Shown here in pieces: positions 9,161-16,975 of a stretch of DNA of 64,000 nt. The first letter of the stretch is position 1; each line of letters opens with the position of its first letter. Source of the DNA: Flavobacterium flavigenum (GTDB taxonomy: Bacteria > Bacteroidota > Bacteroidia > Flavobacteriales > Flavobacteriaceae); the NCBI RefSeq assembly GCF_027111255.2, contig NZ_CP114285.2:434001-498000 (forward strand), given 5' to 3'. A program made the position numbers and the translations under genes. The notes under the pieces were generated by a model, which was not told where the DNA came from, did not search any database, and saw nothing but the letters and a program-made list of their open reading frames with translations.

Positions 9161-9385
9161 ATGGAAAATTCGAATCGCTACACCAGCGAAGCATTAGCAA
9201 AATGCCCTTATCATGCACAGCTTGCGCAGGCACAAAACAATGATGAGCGTGAAGAAGCGAACAACGGAGACTGGGATGACCAGCGCGATGAGGATGGAAC
9301 AGATCCGAACCGTTATGAGGAAGAAGGCGGCAATAATAATTCAGGTGGCGCAGGAAGTTCCGGAAGTGCTGCTACCAATAGCTAG
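9161..9385 (+). CDS. Small acidic protein, MENSN family, copy 1
   Basis: A 74-residue protein of unknown function with no signal peptide or membrane segment. The N-terminal half matches the protein at 15839 without gaps at M1-N5, Y7, S9, A11, H18, Q20, A24, N26 and D28, then GDW one residue out of register. The C-terminal half is a low-complexity tail rich in Asp, Glu, Asn, Gly and Ser. Both genes also share the string AAATCATGGAAAA around the start codon. A strong convergent terminator at 9463-9498 follows. I do not recognise a domain. The close match of two independent small ORFs is good evidence that both are real genes. Confidence 0.75.
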   Translation: MENSNRYTSEALAKCPYHAQLAQAQNNDEREEANNGDWDDQRDEDGTDPNRYEEEGGNNNSGGAGSSGSAATNS

Positions 9386-9462
9386 TAAAACTAAATTTAT
9401 ATTGCATAGGAATTTAGAGTTACTAAAAATATAAGAAAGCGATAAGCTTATACCAATAGAAA

Positions 9463-9498
9463 AAACAATAAAATCTTCTTAGGGAGATTTTATTGTTT
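9463..9498. terminator. Bidirectional intrinsic terminator
   Basis: A perfect stem, AACAATAAAATC at 9464-9475 and GATTTTATTGTT at 9486-9497 (13 pairs with the flanking A-T), has a 10-base loop. A and T runs lie on both sides. It sits between the convergent genes at 9161 (+) and 9518 (-) and would stop transcription from both. Confidence 0.75.
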
Positions 9499-9517
9499 AT
9501 ACCAGATATTTTAGGGT

Positions 9518-10567
9518 TTAATCTGCCCCTTTTTTCTCTTTCGCGATAGCTATATCCTCGCTATCCGGCTGCATTTCGTCCTGTTCTAATTCGGCTGCCG
9601 CTTCATATTGCAGGCTGATGAAAATAGGAAAATGATCCGAGCCAAAATTGTGAAGCCTTTTCATTTCCCTAATTTTTAAATGCGTCGAAATAAAAGCATG
9701 ATCTAAAGGAAACCTCAGGAAAGGATAATGGGCATGAAAAGAATTGTAGAACCCTCTCCCCTTTCTTGGATCGAGAAGTCCGCTCATTTTCAGGAAAAGT
9801 TCGGTGGTGTAACTCCACGCCACATCATTCAGATCACCAATCACAATTACCGGCAAGTCTGAATCTTTGGCCAGATCGGCAACTAATAAAAGTTCCTTAT
9901 CCCGCTCTTTCGAGGTTGGATTTTCCATAGGAACAGGCGGCTCAGGATGCACTGCAAACATTTGAACGGCTTGTCCGCCCGGCAAAATAATTTGGGTATG
10001 GATAGAAGGAATGTCGTTTTCGACCAGATATTTTACTTCGGTATTTCGAAGTTCCAGTTTAGAATACAACAACATGCCATACGTATTTTCTAAAGGCACT
10101 TTTTTATAAAACGGAAAATGTTCTTCGAGTGAGTTCGTTTCTTTTTCCCAGACAGTGTGCGTTTCCAGCAAAAGCACCACATCCGGATTTGCTTTGTGGA
10201 TTTCTTCCAGACAGCCTTTGTAATTGGTATTAAACTGATACACATTGCTAATCATGACACTGAATCTGTTTTCGGGTATTTCAGTAGTAATGCGCTGCAC
10301 ATGTTTTTTTCCCAGCACTGTAAAAGGCAGTATTTGTTTTAAAAGGTAGCATGCATTTACCACCATGATAAGCAAAAGCAGATCATTAAAATCATACTCC
10401 TTTCCGCTACTGTAAAATGCAAGAAATACAATGCAGATAGTAGTAAGAACCAGTTTCTGAAGTCTTGGATAATCGCAAACCCGGAAGATCCAGTATTCAT
10501 TTTTAATGAGTGGAATAAAAGTAATAATTGCCAATATAATAGAAAGGACAAAGAAAAAGTACTGCAT
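9518..10567 (-). CDS. Membrane-anchored endonuclease/exonuclease/phosphatase family protein
   Basis: A 349-residue protein. Residues 1 to about 90 contain three hydrophobic membrane segments (MQYFFFVLSIILAIITF, LVLTTICIVFLAFY and a third near residues 62-82). The rest is an EEP (DNase I-like) domain. The catalytic pattern is visible: VVLLLETHT with the metal-binding Glu near residue 133, VIVIGDLNDVAWS near 242, and FGSDHFPIFI near 307. A short acidic C-terminal tail follows. Such proteins are phosphodiesterases or phosphatases acting on nucleic acid or lipid substrates. With a membrane anchor the domain probably faces the periplasm, but the substrate is not known. Confidence 0.85.
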   Translation of the reverse strand: MQYFFFVLSIILAIITFIPLIKNEYWIFRVCDYPRLQKLVLTTICIVFLAFYSSGKEYDFNDLLLLIMVVNACYLLKQILPFTVLGKKHVQRITTEIPENRFSVMISNVYQFNTNYKGCLEEIHKANPDVVLLLETHTVWEKETNSLEEHFPFYKKVPLENTYGMLLYSKLELRNTEVKYLVENDIPSIHTQIILPGGQAVQMFAVHPEPPVPMENPTSKERDKELLLVADLAKDSDLPVIVIGDLNDVAWSYTTELFLKMSGLLDPRKGRGFYNSFHAHYPFLRFPLDHAFISTHLKIREMKRLHNFGSDHFPIFISLQYEAAAELEQDEMQPDSEDIAIAKEKKGAD

Positions 10568-10621
10568 AAACCGGGATACAAGAATTTAATATTATATAAC
10601 TGTAAGATAACGTATTTTTTA

Positions 10622-10738
10622 CTAATTGGCAATAAATACGGAATAAAGCACAGCTACAATATAAATGATAATTAAGTAAGCAATTCCAAGAATCGTATAA
10701 AGAAATACGGGACGCTTGTTGTTAATTTTAGAAAGATA
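10622..10738 (-). other. Possible small membrane peptide gene without an ATG (degenerate or ATT start)
   Basis: A 38-codon open frame on the minus strand encodes KINNKRPVFLYTILGIAYLI followed by a further hydrophobic run ending in VFIAN and a TAG stop. It looks like a genuine single-pass membrane peptide with a positive N-terminal flank. There is no ATG, GTG or TTG. The first plausible codon is ATT, and TATCTTTC lies exactly four bases before it. That matches the layout at 8493 (TACTTTTG, four bases, ATG) with G changed to C in the box and G changed to T in the start. It may be a decaying gene. It lies directly upstream of the membrane EEP gene. Confidence 0.35.
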
Positions 10739-10789
10739 CTAAGCCTGAAAAGCAATCATTTAAAGAATTAACCCATAAAAGATATTATT

Positions 10790-11089
10790 ATGACAACAGA
10801 TAACGAAAGAAATTACAATCAGGACGATTATACTTTCAACCCCGACAATCAAAGCTACATTGATCAATACGAACAGGAAAACAGCGACGAAGAAACTGCT
10901 GAACCTACCGAAAATGAAAATCTGGATACCGAATTCTCGAACGCACTTGATCTTGATGATTTTGAAAATGATTTTGATGAAAATGATGAACAAGAGGAAG
11001 ATCCAAAAGAAAATGAAGAAGAAAATTACGATCAGGAAGAAATTACCGAACCCGATACATTTGCTGACGACGGTTATAAAATAGATTAG
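10790..11089 (+). CDS. Small, extremely acidic protein
   Basis: A 99-residue protein of unknown function. By my count 40 residues are Asp or Glu and only three are Arg or Lys, and there is no cysteine. Acidic clusters such as DLDDFENDFDENDEQEED dominate the middle. There is no signal peptide or membrane segment. It should be cytoplasmic and largely disordered. Possible roles include a DNA-mimic or basic-protein-binding factor; no domain supports a firm call. An in-frame start at ATG 10790 and a terminator hairpin at 11148-11180 delimit a single-gene unit. The basic-tailed DUF892 protein encoded 2.3 kb away is an obvious opposite-charge partner to test, but nothing links them directly. Confidence 0.65.
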   Translation: MTTDNERNYNQDDYTFNPDNQSYIDQYEQENSDEETAEPTENENLDTEFSNALDLDDFENDFDENDEQEEDPKENEEENYDQEEITEPDTFADDGYKID

Positions 11090-11147
11090 TTTTTATAAGT
11101 ATCAAATTGAAATTTACGCCATCTTAAGTTGAAATTATGATTTAATA

Positions 11148-11180
11148 AAGCCTTTCAAAATACTACATTTTGAGAGGCTT
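11148..11180 (+). terminator. Intrinsic terminator after the acidic protein gene
   Basis: AAGCCTTTCAAAAT at 11148-11161 pairs with ATTTTGAGAGGCTT at 11167-11180, 14 pairs with one G-T wobble and a five-base loop. The run after it is A-rich rather than T-rich, so it may act less well in the plus direction. Confidence 0.55.
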
Positions 11181-11195
11181 ACTAAAAAAAATGTT

Positions 11196-11666
11196 ATGAA
11201 AGTTTCACTACTCACTATATTAGCTGCTTTCTTCTTTTCATGCCAGCAAAAGGAAAATAAAAAAGATACTGTTTATCCTTCGGATCCTGTTTCTACAAAG
11301 GAAATCACAGCAGAAAAAAAAGTTCAGGAGAATAAGCAAAATGGTGATACAATTTACATGCAACACAGAAATGAAAAGGGTTTCTTTGCAGCTGAAGGCG
11401 TTTTAGATTCCATTCATCAGAAAATATATGTTGTGTTTAAAAATGAAAATCCGGGTGAACTGAACGCAAAAATAATTACACCATCAGGTAAAGGAAACAT
11501 TCGTTTCAACCAGATTATTTTTCCAGATCAAACTTCAGACGGCCCGTTTGGAATGGATTTAAAAATTCCGCTGACGCAAAAAGGAAACCACGTTTTAGTA
11601 ATTGGGCATTCGCAAATGGCTGAAAATCCTTATTTTGGAAAATTCAGGGTGGAAGTTAATTATTAA
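11196..11666 (+). CDS. Putative secreted lipoprotein
   Basis: A 156-residue protein with an N-terminal lipoprotein signal, MKVSLLTILAAFFFSC, where Cys16 would be lipidated. A charged linker (QQKENKKD) follows. The rest has alternating beta-strand character, for example KIYVVFKNENPGEL and FGMDLKIPLTQKGNHVLVIG, which resembles a small beta-sandwich. I do not recognise a named family. It stands alone between terminator-like structures. Confidence 0.65.
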   Translation: MKVSLLTILAAFFFSCQQKENKKDTVYPSDPVSTKEITAEKKVQENKQNGDTIYMQHRNEKGFFAAEGVLDSIHQKIYVVFKNENPGELNAKIITPSGKGNIRFNQIIFPDQTSDGPFGMDLKIPLTQKGNHVLVIGHSQMAENPYFGKFRVEVNY

Positions 11667-11747
11667 AAAGCAGTATCAAAAAATAGAAATATCCTGATTA
11701 TAAGGGAGTATAGAGATAATAAGGATTAACTTACTGCCTGGTGTGAT

Positions 11748-13255
11748 TTACTCAGAATGCCATTTTGGATATAATTTTATAATCAGCCCTTTCAGTCGGT
11801 TTTGGTAATCCTCCATCAGCCACTCCTTATAATTTTTACTGGCGTTATCCAGACATTTTACATATTGTTTTACGCGCCATTCGATTTCAGGTGCTAATGC
11901 TTCAGCAAGCGAAATTGCCTGAGTCAGTGTTTCGGCATTCTCCAGACACATCTTAGCCTGCTGACGAACAGATTGCTGAATGACCGTTTTCGGTTTTTTA
12001 TCGGTATCAATAGCTTCCTGATAATAGCTTTCGATATCAAACGTCATTTCAAGTGTTTTAGGAAACATCGCTCTTAATTCGGCCGAAAGTGCATGAGATT
12101 GTACCGAAGATCCGGAACCCGGCTGGTACCGCATTTGTTTTGCAAAAGCTTCAGGATGCTCGAAGGCAAATTTCCAGTCCACAGGATCCTGCCATTCACC
12201 AAATCGCTGGATATTATTACCCAGATCAATAATGGTAAACGCTTTTTTTGAAGCAAGCTTTCGGGATCCGCGTCCTATCATTTGATGGTAAAGGGTTATG
12301 ATGTTGTTGCCCTGTTAAGAATGACATTCCGAATCCCAGGCTCATCAAAACCGGTGGTAAGTATCGAAACCGAAGTCAGTACAGCATTTTTTGTTCTTTT
12401 GAACCATTGCAAAATTTCTTTCCGCTCCTGATTCGGCGTTTTATTGTCCAGATGTTTGATGGCAATACCCGCAGCCGTAAAAGCTTCGCATACTTTTAGA
12501 GAAGTTTCAATACCATTATTAAAAATAAGTGTTTTTTTTCCTTTAGCCTTTTCTGTATAAGCCTGAAGCAATAAATCAAGCATGGCAGGCGAACTGTATA
12601 ATTCGTTTGAAGAACTTACTGTATAATCGCCATGAATTCCGGTTTTTAAGGTATTCAGTTCTACCTCATAAGCAACGGATTGTGGCTTTGCCAGAAAACC
12701 ATTCGCAATCAGGGATGCAATATCTTCTCCTGTTATCAGTGATTTGTACTGTTTTTTCATTGGTTTTGAAACATCAGAACTAAAAGGAGTTGCCGTTACT
12801 CCAATTATAAAGGCCTTTTTAAAACTACCCATTAATTTCCGGAAAGAATTATGATGCGCTTCGTCAATAATCACGAGACCCACATCCTGAACCTTTACTT
12901 TTTTGGATTTAATTCTGTTTCGCAATGTTTCTACCATCGCCACATAACAATTGCAGTCTGTTTTGAAATTATTGCTTGTACTGCTGATGATCCGGTTTTC
13001 GACACCTGTCTTTTTAAGCGTAGCCGAAGTTTGGGTGCATAATTCTTTTCGGTGTGTCAGGATTACAACCGTCTTATTAAACTGTTCTATAAATCTTCTG
13101 GCTATTTCTGAAAATACAACGGTTTTTCCGCCGCCAGTTGGTAATTGGTATAAAAGCCTGCTTTTTGATGTAGTGGCTATTTCCTCAAAAATAGCATCAA
13201 TATCCCTTTCCTGATACCCGTAAAATGATGTTTTGGATTGTAGTGTTTTTTCCAT
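11748..13255 (-). pseudogene. RadD-like superfamily 2 helicase, interrupted by a frameshift
   Basis: Two adjacent frames (13255-12296, then 12281-11748) together encode one DEAD/DEAH helicase of about 500 residues. The first carries Walker A LPTGGGKTVVFSE, motif II IIDEAHHNS, motif III VTATPF and motif V SILTTGFDEPGI. It stops at TAA just after NRATTS. The other frame resumes with ITLYHQMIGRGSRK, which is motif VI. A single missing base at about 12298-12302 explains both halves; restoring it gives TTSITLYHQMIGRG. Domain order resembles E. coli RadD, a genome-maintenance factor. It could be a real inactivating mutation or a sequencing error, since the rest of both frames is intact. Without its motif VI half the first product would not be a working helicase. 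Confidence 0.8.
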
Positions 13256-13299
13256 GTCAGGTGCTGTCTTAAATCTTGTATCTGCTGTATTAAGTGAAA

Positions 13300-13330
13300 A
13301 AAACCTGTATCATTACATAATACAGGTTTT
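13300..13330 (-). terminator. Intrinsic terminator of the DUF892 gene
   Basis: AAAACCTGTAT (13300-13310) and ATACAGGTTTT (13320-13330) form an 11-pair stem with a nine-base loop. On the minus strand it is followed by a run of Ts. It lies 24 bases after the stop of the ferritin-like gene. Confidence 0.75.
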
Positions 13331-13354
13331 AAATGATTTTAATGTCAGAGATTA

Positions 13355-14011
13355 TTATTTCTCGTCCTCTTCGGCAGCATCAAAGTTGATTGTATTGTAG
13401 GCAGCCTCAGTCAATAGTGTATCGGCTTCTTTTTCTTCTGCCAGTGTTTTTTCCAGTAAAAGTACTGCGTCGTCTTCACCTAAAGTAACACCAAAAGCAG
13501 CTAATGTTCCGTAAGTAGCAATTTCATAATGCTCTATTTTCTGGGATGCGGCAATAATTCCGGCGTCACGAACAGGGCCTTTTTCGGTTTCTTCCATGAT
13601 GCTTTCGCCTTCTTTAATAAGACCTTCCATCGCATCGCATTTTTTAGCAACCGGTTTTTCCCCAACTAAAGAAAACACTTTTTCCAGTCTTTCCTTTTGT
13701 TCCTCGGTTACGGCTAAATGCTCGTTAATCGCTTTAATCAGATTTTCAGAAGTAGCATTTTTTGCCATTTTAGGCAATGCTTTGATCAACGCTTTTTCTG
13801 CCCAGTAAATATCTTTAAGCGAATCTATAAACAATTCTCTTAATCCATCTGCTGCAGATGATTTTGCTTTTACAACTCCTGCTGCATTTGTTTTAGATGC
13901 TGTTGCTGATTTACTTTTTGGAGCAGCTGTTTTGGCTTTTGTAGCCGTTGTTTTTTTTGCTGCTGTAGTTTTAGCTTTTGTAGCTGTGGTATTTTTTTCT
14001 GCGGTTTTCAT
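13355..14011 (-). CDS. Ferritin-like DUF892 (YciF-type) protein with histone-H1-like N-terminal tail
   Basis: A 218-residue protein in two parts. Residues 1 to about 52 are almost only Lys, Ala, Thr and Ser, with repeated TKAKT and AAKKTTATKAK units like bacterial histone-H1-like tails, and should bind DNA. From about residue 58 a four-helix ferritin-like DUF892 domain follows. It has LRELFIDSLKDIYWAEKAL, then NEHLAVTEEQKERLEKVF, SQKIEHYEIATYGTL, and LAEEKEADTLLTEAAYNTI. Glu and His residues in these helices are placed as in di-iron ferritin-like proteins. YciF/YciE proteins are linked to stress responses. The tail suggests a chromatin-associated role like Dps, which is my inference. The C-terminus is acidic. 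Confidence 0.85.
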   Translation of the reverse strand: MKTAEKNTTATKAKTTAAKKTTATKAKTAAPKSKSATASKTNAAGVVKAKSSAADGLRELFIDSLKDIYWAEKALIKALPKMAKNATSENLIKAINEHLAVTEEQKERLEKVFSLVGEKPVAKKCDAMEGLIKEGESIMEETEKGPVRDAGIIAASQKIEHYEIATYGTLAAFGVTLGEDDAVLLLEKTLAEEKEADTLLTEAAYNTINFDAAEEDEK

Positions 14012-14034
14012 AATAATTAATTTTTAAGTATATC

Positions 14035-14042
14035 CAAATTTA
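14035..14042 (-). promoter_or_regulatory. -7 box upstream of the DUF892 gene
   Basis: CAAATTTA on the plus strand reads TAAATTTG on the minus strand, a match to TAnnTTTG, 24 bases before the ATG of the ferritin-like gene. The same eight bases precede the small lipoprotein gene at 17182. No -33 element is obvious. Confidence 0.45.
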
Positions 14043-14292
14043 CCTGTACCTACTGAATTTACTTTACAGAAATTTTTTAAATACTTACACTATTCAAATC
14101 TTTGCCTTTTTATTGTGACTAAATGAAATGTACGCTGTAGCAGAAAAGACTTCTATGCTTTCTGCTTCCCTATTTACATTATAAGTAAAATGACTTTTGT
14201 TACAATTTAGAACTACAACTGCATCAAAATTAGTCTCTTCTGACTTAATTTTGCATTCCCCGGACAGATCAGGCTTCCGGTTGTGACAGAAG

Positions 14293-15723
14293 ATGAAAGA
14301 GACAGAATATGCCATCGTAGATATTGAAACCACAGGCGGGAATGCCAGTGGCAGCCGAATTACAGAAATTGCTATTATTATCCATAATGGCAAAAGTATT
14401 ATTGATCGTTTTGAGACACTGGTCAATCCTCAAAAGGAAATCCCCGCTCCTATTTTTGCACTGACCGGAATTAATAACGAAATGGTACGGAATGCTCCCA
14501 TTTTTGATGATATTTCAGAGAAAGTCTTTGAGCTCCTTACAGACCGCATTTTTGTTGCACATAATGTGAATTTTGATTATACTTTTGTTCGTCATGAACT
14601 GGAAAAATCGGGATTTAAATGGAAAGCAAGAAAATTATGTACCGTTCGTGCAGCCAGAAAAATTCGCCCGGGATATAAATCGTACAGTCTTGGAAATCTT
14701 TGCAAGTCATTGGATATTCCGTTACAAAACCAGCATCGCGCCGGCGGGGATGCAGATGCTACAGTTATACTATTCTCCCGATTATTAGAATGGGATGCCG
14801 ATGGTCATCTGCAAAAAATGATTAAAAATACGGCACTGGACCAGCGTTTACCTCCTAACCTTCCTCCTGAAGATTTTGACGCTTTACCCGAAAAACCAGG
14901 TGTTTACTATTTTTATAATCAGGTAAACAAGGTAATCTATGTTGGAAAAGCAATCAATTTAAAAAAGCGTGTTGCGTCACATTTCAGCGGTCATAAAATC
15001 ACGCCCCAGCGGCAGCATTTTCTTCGGGATATTCATGCGATATCTTTTGAAGTCTGTGCTACAGAACTTATGGCTTTACTGCTGGAATGTACTGAAATAA
15101 AAAAGCTCTGGCCGGTTTATAACAGGGCACTAAAGCGTTTCGAACCCAAATACGGATTGTATGAGTATGAAGCCCGAAGCGGGTATAAATATTTAGTTAC
15201 TGGAAAACTCAGCAAGTTTCAAACCTGCATTGAACATTTCAATACCGTTCATGAAGGCATAAATATGCTTATGAGCCTGAAACAGGAGTTTGAAATTGAT
15301 AATCGGTTTTGCAAATACGGCATCACTACTGCAGGAGAAATTTTTCCGGACAATACTACGCCTTTGCCCGAAGTGCAGACACATAATGAAAAAATAGAAA
15401 ATGCAATTGATTATGTGCTAAGCAGCAGATCTAGCTTTGCTATTCTTGATAAAGGCCGTTCTGCAACCGAACGCAGCTGTATCTGGGTTGAAAACGGACA
15501 TTTTTACGGCATGGGCTATGTTGCATCCGATATTGGATTTGCGGATCCGTCTGAGGTAAAGGATTATGTAACACCTTATATAAGCAATCAGTATATTATG
15601 CATCTTATTAATAGTTACGCCCAGAAATATCCTGGAAAAGTTTTTAAGGGAAGAGTTCCAAAAAAGAATCTTAAAAACATCTCCATATCGTTAGATGAAG
15701 CTGATTTTATTCACGGCTTATAA
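14293..15723 (+). CDS. DnaQ-type 3'-5' exonuclease fused to a GIY-YIG nuclease domain
   Basis: A 476-residue fusion. Residues 1 to about 175 are a DEDDh exonuclease like the Pol III epsilon subunit: AIVDIETTGG (Asp9, Glu11), FVAHNVNFDYTFV, and HRAGGDADAT near 148-157 with the catalytic His and Asp. Residues about 201-280 are a GIY-YIG domain as in the UvrC N-terminus: KPGVYYFYNQVNKVIYVGKA, then NLKKRVASHFSG, with a Glu in LLECTEIKKL. The last 200 residues have no clear domain. The same architecture is known in bacteria as UvrC/Cho-related repair nucleases. It probably acts in DNA repair, trimming or incising damaged strands. No UvrA or UvrB gene is nearby. Confidence 0.88.
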   Translation: MKETEYAIVDIETTGGNASGSRITEIAIIIHNGKSIIDRFETLVNPQKEIPAPIFALTGINNEMVRNAPIFDDISEKVFELLTDRIFVAHNVNFDYTFVRHELEKSGFKWKARKLCTVRAARKIRPGYKSYSLGNLCKSLDIPLQNQHRAGGDADATVILFSRLLEWDADGHLQKMIKNTALDQRLPPNLPPEDFDALPEKPGVYYFYNQVNKVIYVGKAINLKKRVASHFSGHKITPQRQHFLRDIHAISFEVCATELMALLLECTEIKKLWPVYNRALKRFEPKYGLYEYEARSGYKYLVTGKLSKFQTCIEHFNTVHEGINMLMSLKQEFEIDNRFCKYGITTAGEIFPDNTTPLPEVQTHNEKIENAIDYVLSSRSSFAILDKGRSATERSCIWVENGHFYGMGYVASDIGFADPSEVKDYVTPYISNQYIMHLINSYAQKYPGKVFKGRVPKKNLKNISISLDEADFIHGL

Positions 15724-15807
15724 CATAATCACGTTATTGTGTTGTAAATATGTGAATTACATAACACTTCATGATTTTTATATAAGTTAAAAAAGCGATT
15801 GCTGCTG

Positions 15808-15815
15808 TATTTTTG
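15808..15815 (+). promoter_or_regulatory. -7 box before the second MENSN gene and exonuclease III gene
   Basis: TATTTTTG matches TAnnTTTG and lies 23 bases before the ATG at 15839. Transcription from it would cover both the small gene and the overlapping exonuclease III gene. No -33 TTG at the usual distance is clear. Confidence 0.5.
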
Positions 15816-15838
15816 TACTTATCTAAAACACTCAAATC

Positions 15839-16072
15839 ATGGAAAACTCAAACACATACAACAGCACAGCCTACAGTACAGAATCTCTACACAGCCAGAT
15901 TTGTTTAGCCGATAATATCGATTTTATTTATAGAAAAGCCTACAGAGGAGACTGGGGACATTGGGATGACTTACCTGATACTACTACTACAACTGTGGAT
16001 TGCCCTGGAAAAAACAGCGAAATGAATTCAATTGGACTAAGAAAGGTTCAAAATGAAAATAGCTACTTATAA
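15839..16072 (+). CDS. Small protein, MENSN family, copy 2, overlapping xth
   Basis: A 77-residue protein related to the one at 9161. Shared residues are M1-N5, Y7, S9, A11, H18, Q20, A24, N26 and D28, with GDW at 37-39 here. The C-terminal half differs and has a Thr run (PDTTTTTVD) instead of the Gly/Ser tail. The last 20 bases overlap the start of the exonuclease III gene in another frame, so translation of this gene may deliver ribosomes to the next. No known domain is visible. It could be a leader peptide for the nuclease gene or a functional small protein; conservation with copy 1 favours the latter. Confidence 0.72.
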   Translation: MENSNTYNSTAYSTESLHSQICLADNIDFIYRKAYRGDWGHWDDLPDTTTTTVDCPGKNSEMNSIGLRKVQNENSYL

Positions 16073-16832
16073 TGTAAATGGTGTTAACGGCCGTTTACAT
16101 GTCCTCATTCGCTGGCTTGAAGAAGCTCAACCCGATATTGTTTGCCTTCAGGAGTTAAAAGCACCTCAGGATAAATTTCCGATCAAAGCAATACAGGATG
16201 CGGGTTATAATGCGATATGGCATGGACAAAAGCAATGGAACGGAGTTGCTATTCTGACCCGCAATCTTGAAATTGAAGAAATTACCCGGACACTTCCCGG
16301 AGATGAAGAAGATGTTCAAAGTCGTTACATCGAAGCACTTATTGGTGGTATCGTTATTGCGTGCCTCTATCTTCCGAATGGCAATCCGGCACCGGGACCT
16401 AAATTCGAATACAAGTTAAAATGGTTCCAAAGACTTTCTCATCGTGCTGAAATCTTGCTTGGCCTTAAAACTCCTGTAATTCTGATAGGTGATTTCAATG
16501 TTATGCCTACTGAATTAGATGTTTATAAACCCGAAAAATGGCTAAAAGATGCCCTCTTCAGACCGGAAGTCAGGAAAGCTTTTAACAATATTGTGACACA
16601 GGGATGGACAGATGCTATCCGTACTTTATATCCGAATGAAAAAATCTATACTTTTTGGGATTATTTCAGAAAAGCTTACGAAAGAGATGCCGGTCTACGA
16701 ATTGATCACTTTTTATTAAGTCCGCAACTAGCTAAAAAATTAATTGCCGGTGGTGTTGACCGTCATGTCAGGGGCTGGGAAAAAACCAGTGATCATGCAC
16801 CGGTTTGGATTGAACTCCATGATGTAAAGTAA
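16053..16832 (+). CDS. xth: Exodeoxyribonuclease III
   Basis: A 259-residue EEP-fold AP endonuclease and 3'-5' exonuclease for base excision repair. Catalytic motifs are complete: MKIATYNVNGVNGR at the N-terminus with Asn7, CLQELKAP with the metal-binding Glu34, GDFNVMPTELDVY near 146, the WDYFRKAYERDAGLRIDHF segment near 210-230, and TSDHAPVWIEL near 245 with the catalytic Asp-His pair. Length is typical of XthA. The ATG lies within the 3' end of the MENSN copy 2 gene. No later plus-strand gene follows before a terminator-like hairpin. Confidence 0.95.
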   Translation: MKIATYNVNGVNGRLHVLIRWLEEAQPDIVCLQELKAPQDKFPIKAIQDAGYNAIWHGQKQWNGVAILTRNLEIEEITRTLPGDEEDVQSRYIEALIGGIVIACLYLPNGNPAPGPKFEYKLKWFQRLSHRAEILLGLKTPVILIGDFNVMPTELDVYKPEKWLKDALFRPEVRKAFNNIVTQGWTDAIRTLYPNEKIYTFWDYFRKAYERDAGLRIDHFLLSPQLAKKLIAGGVDRHVRGWEKTSDHAPVWIELHDVK

Positions 16833-16863
16833 AAACCTAGCCATTTAAAAAATCACATAATAG

Positions 16864-16894
16864 AAAAAAAACCTGCAATAATCAATACTGCAGG
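16864..16894 (-). terminator. Terminator of the small lipoprotein gene
   Basis: CCTGCA (16872-16877) and TGCAGG (16889-16894) form a short stem. Reading the minus strand it is followed by a run of eight Ts. It lies about 80 bases past the stop of the minus-strand lipoprotein gene and also between convergent genes. Confidence 0.5.
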
Positions 16895-16975
16895 CTTCTG
16901 AATCAATAACTAGTGTTATAAAGTAATGAATCATAATAGATAGAATCCCTACCTATTCTTTTTAATCTCATTGCA

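Noticed and set aside
15724..15780. Possible terminator after the DnaQ-GIY-YIG gene (GTGTTGTAA and TTACATAACAC)
   Set aside because: The arms pair only with a two-base bulge and no T run follows, so support is too weak for a feature.
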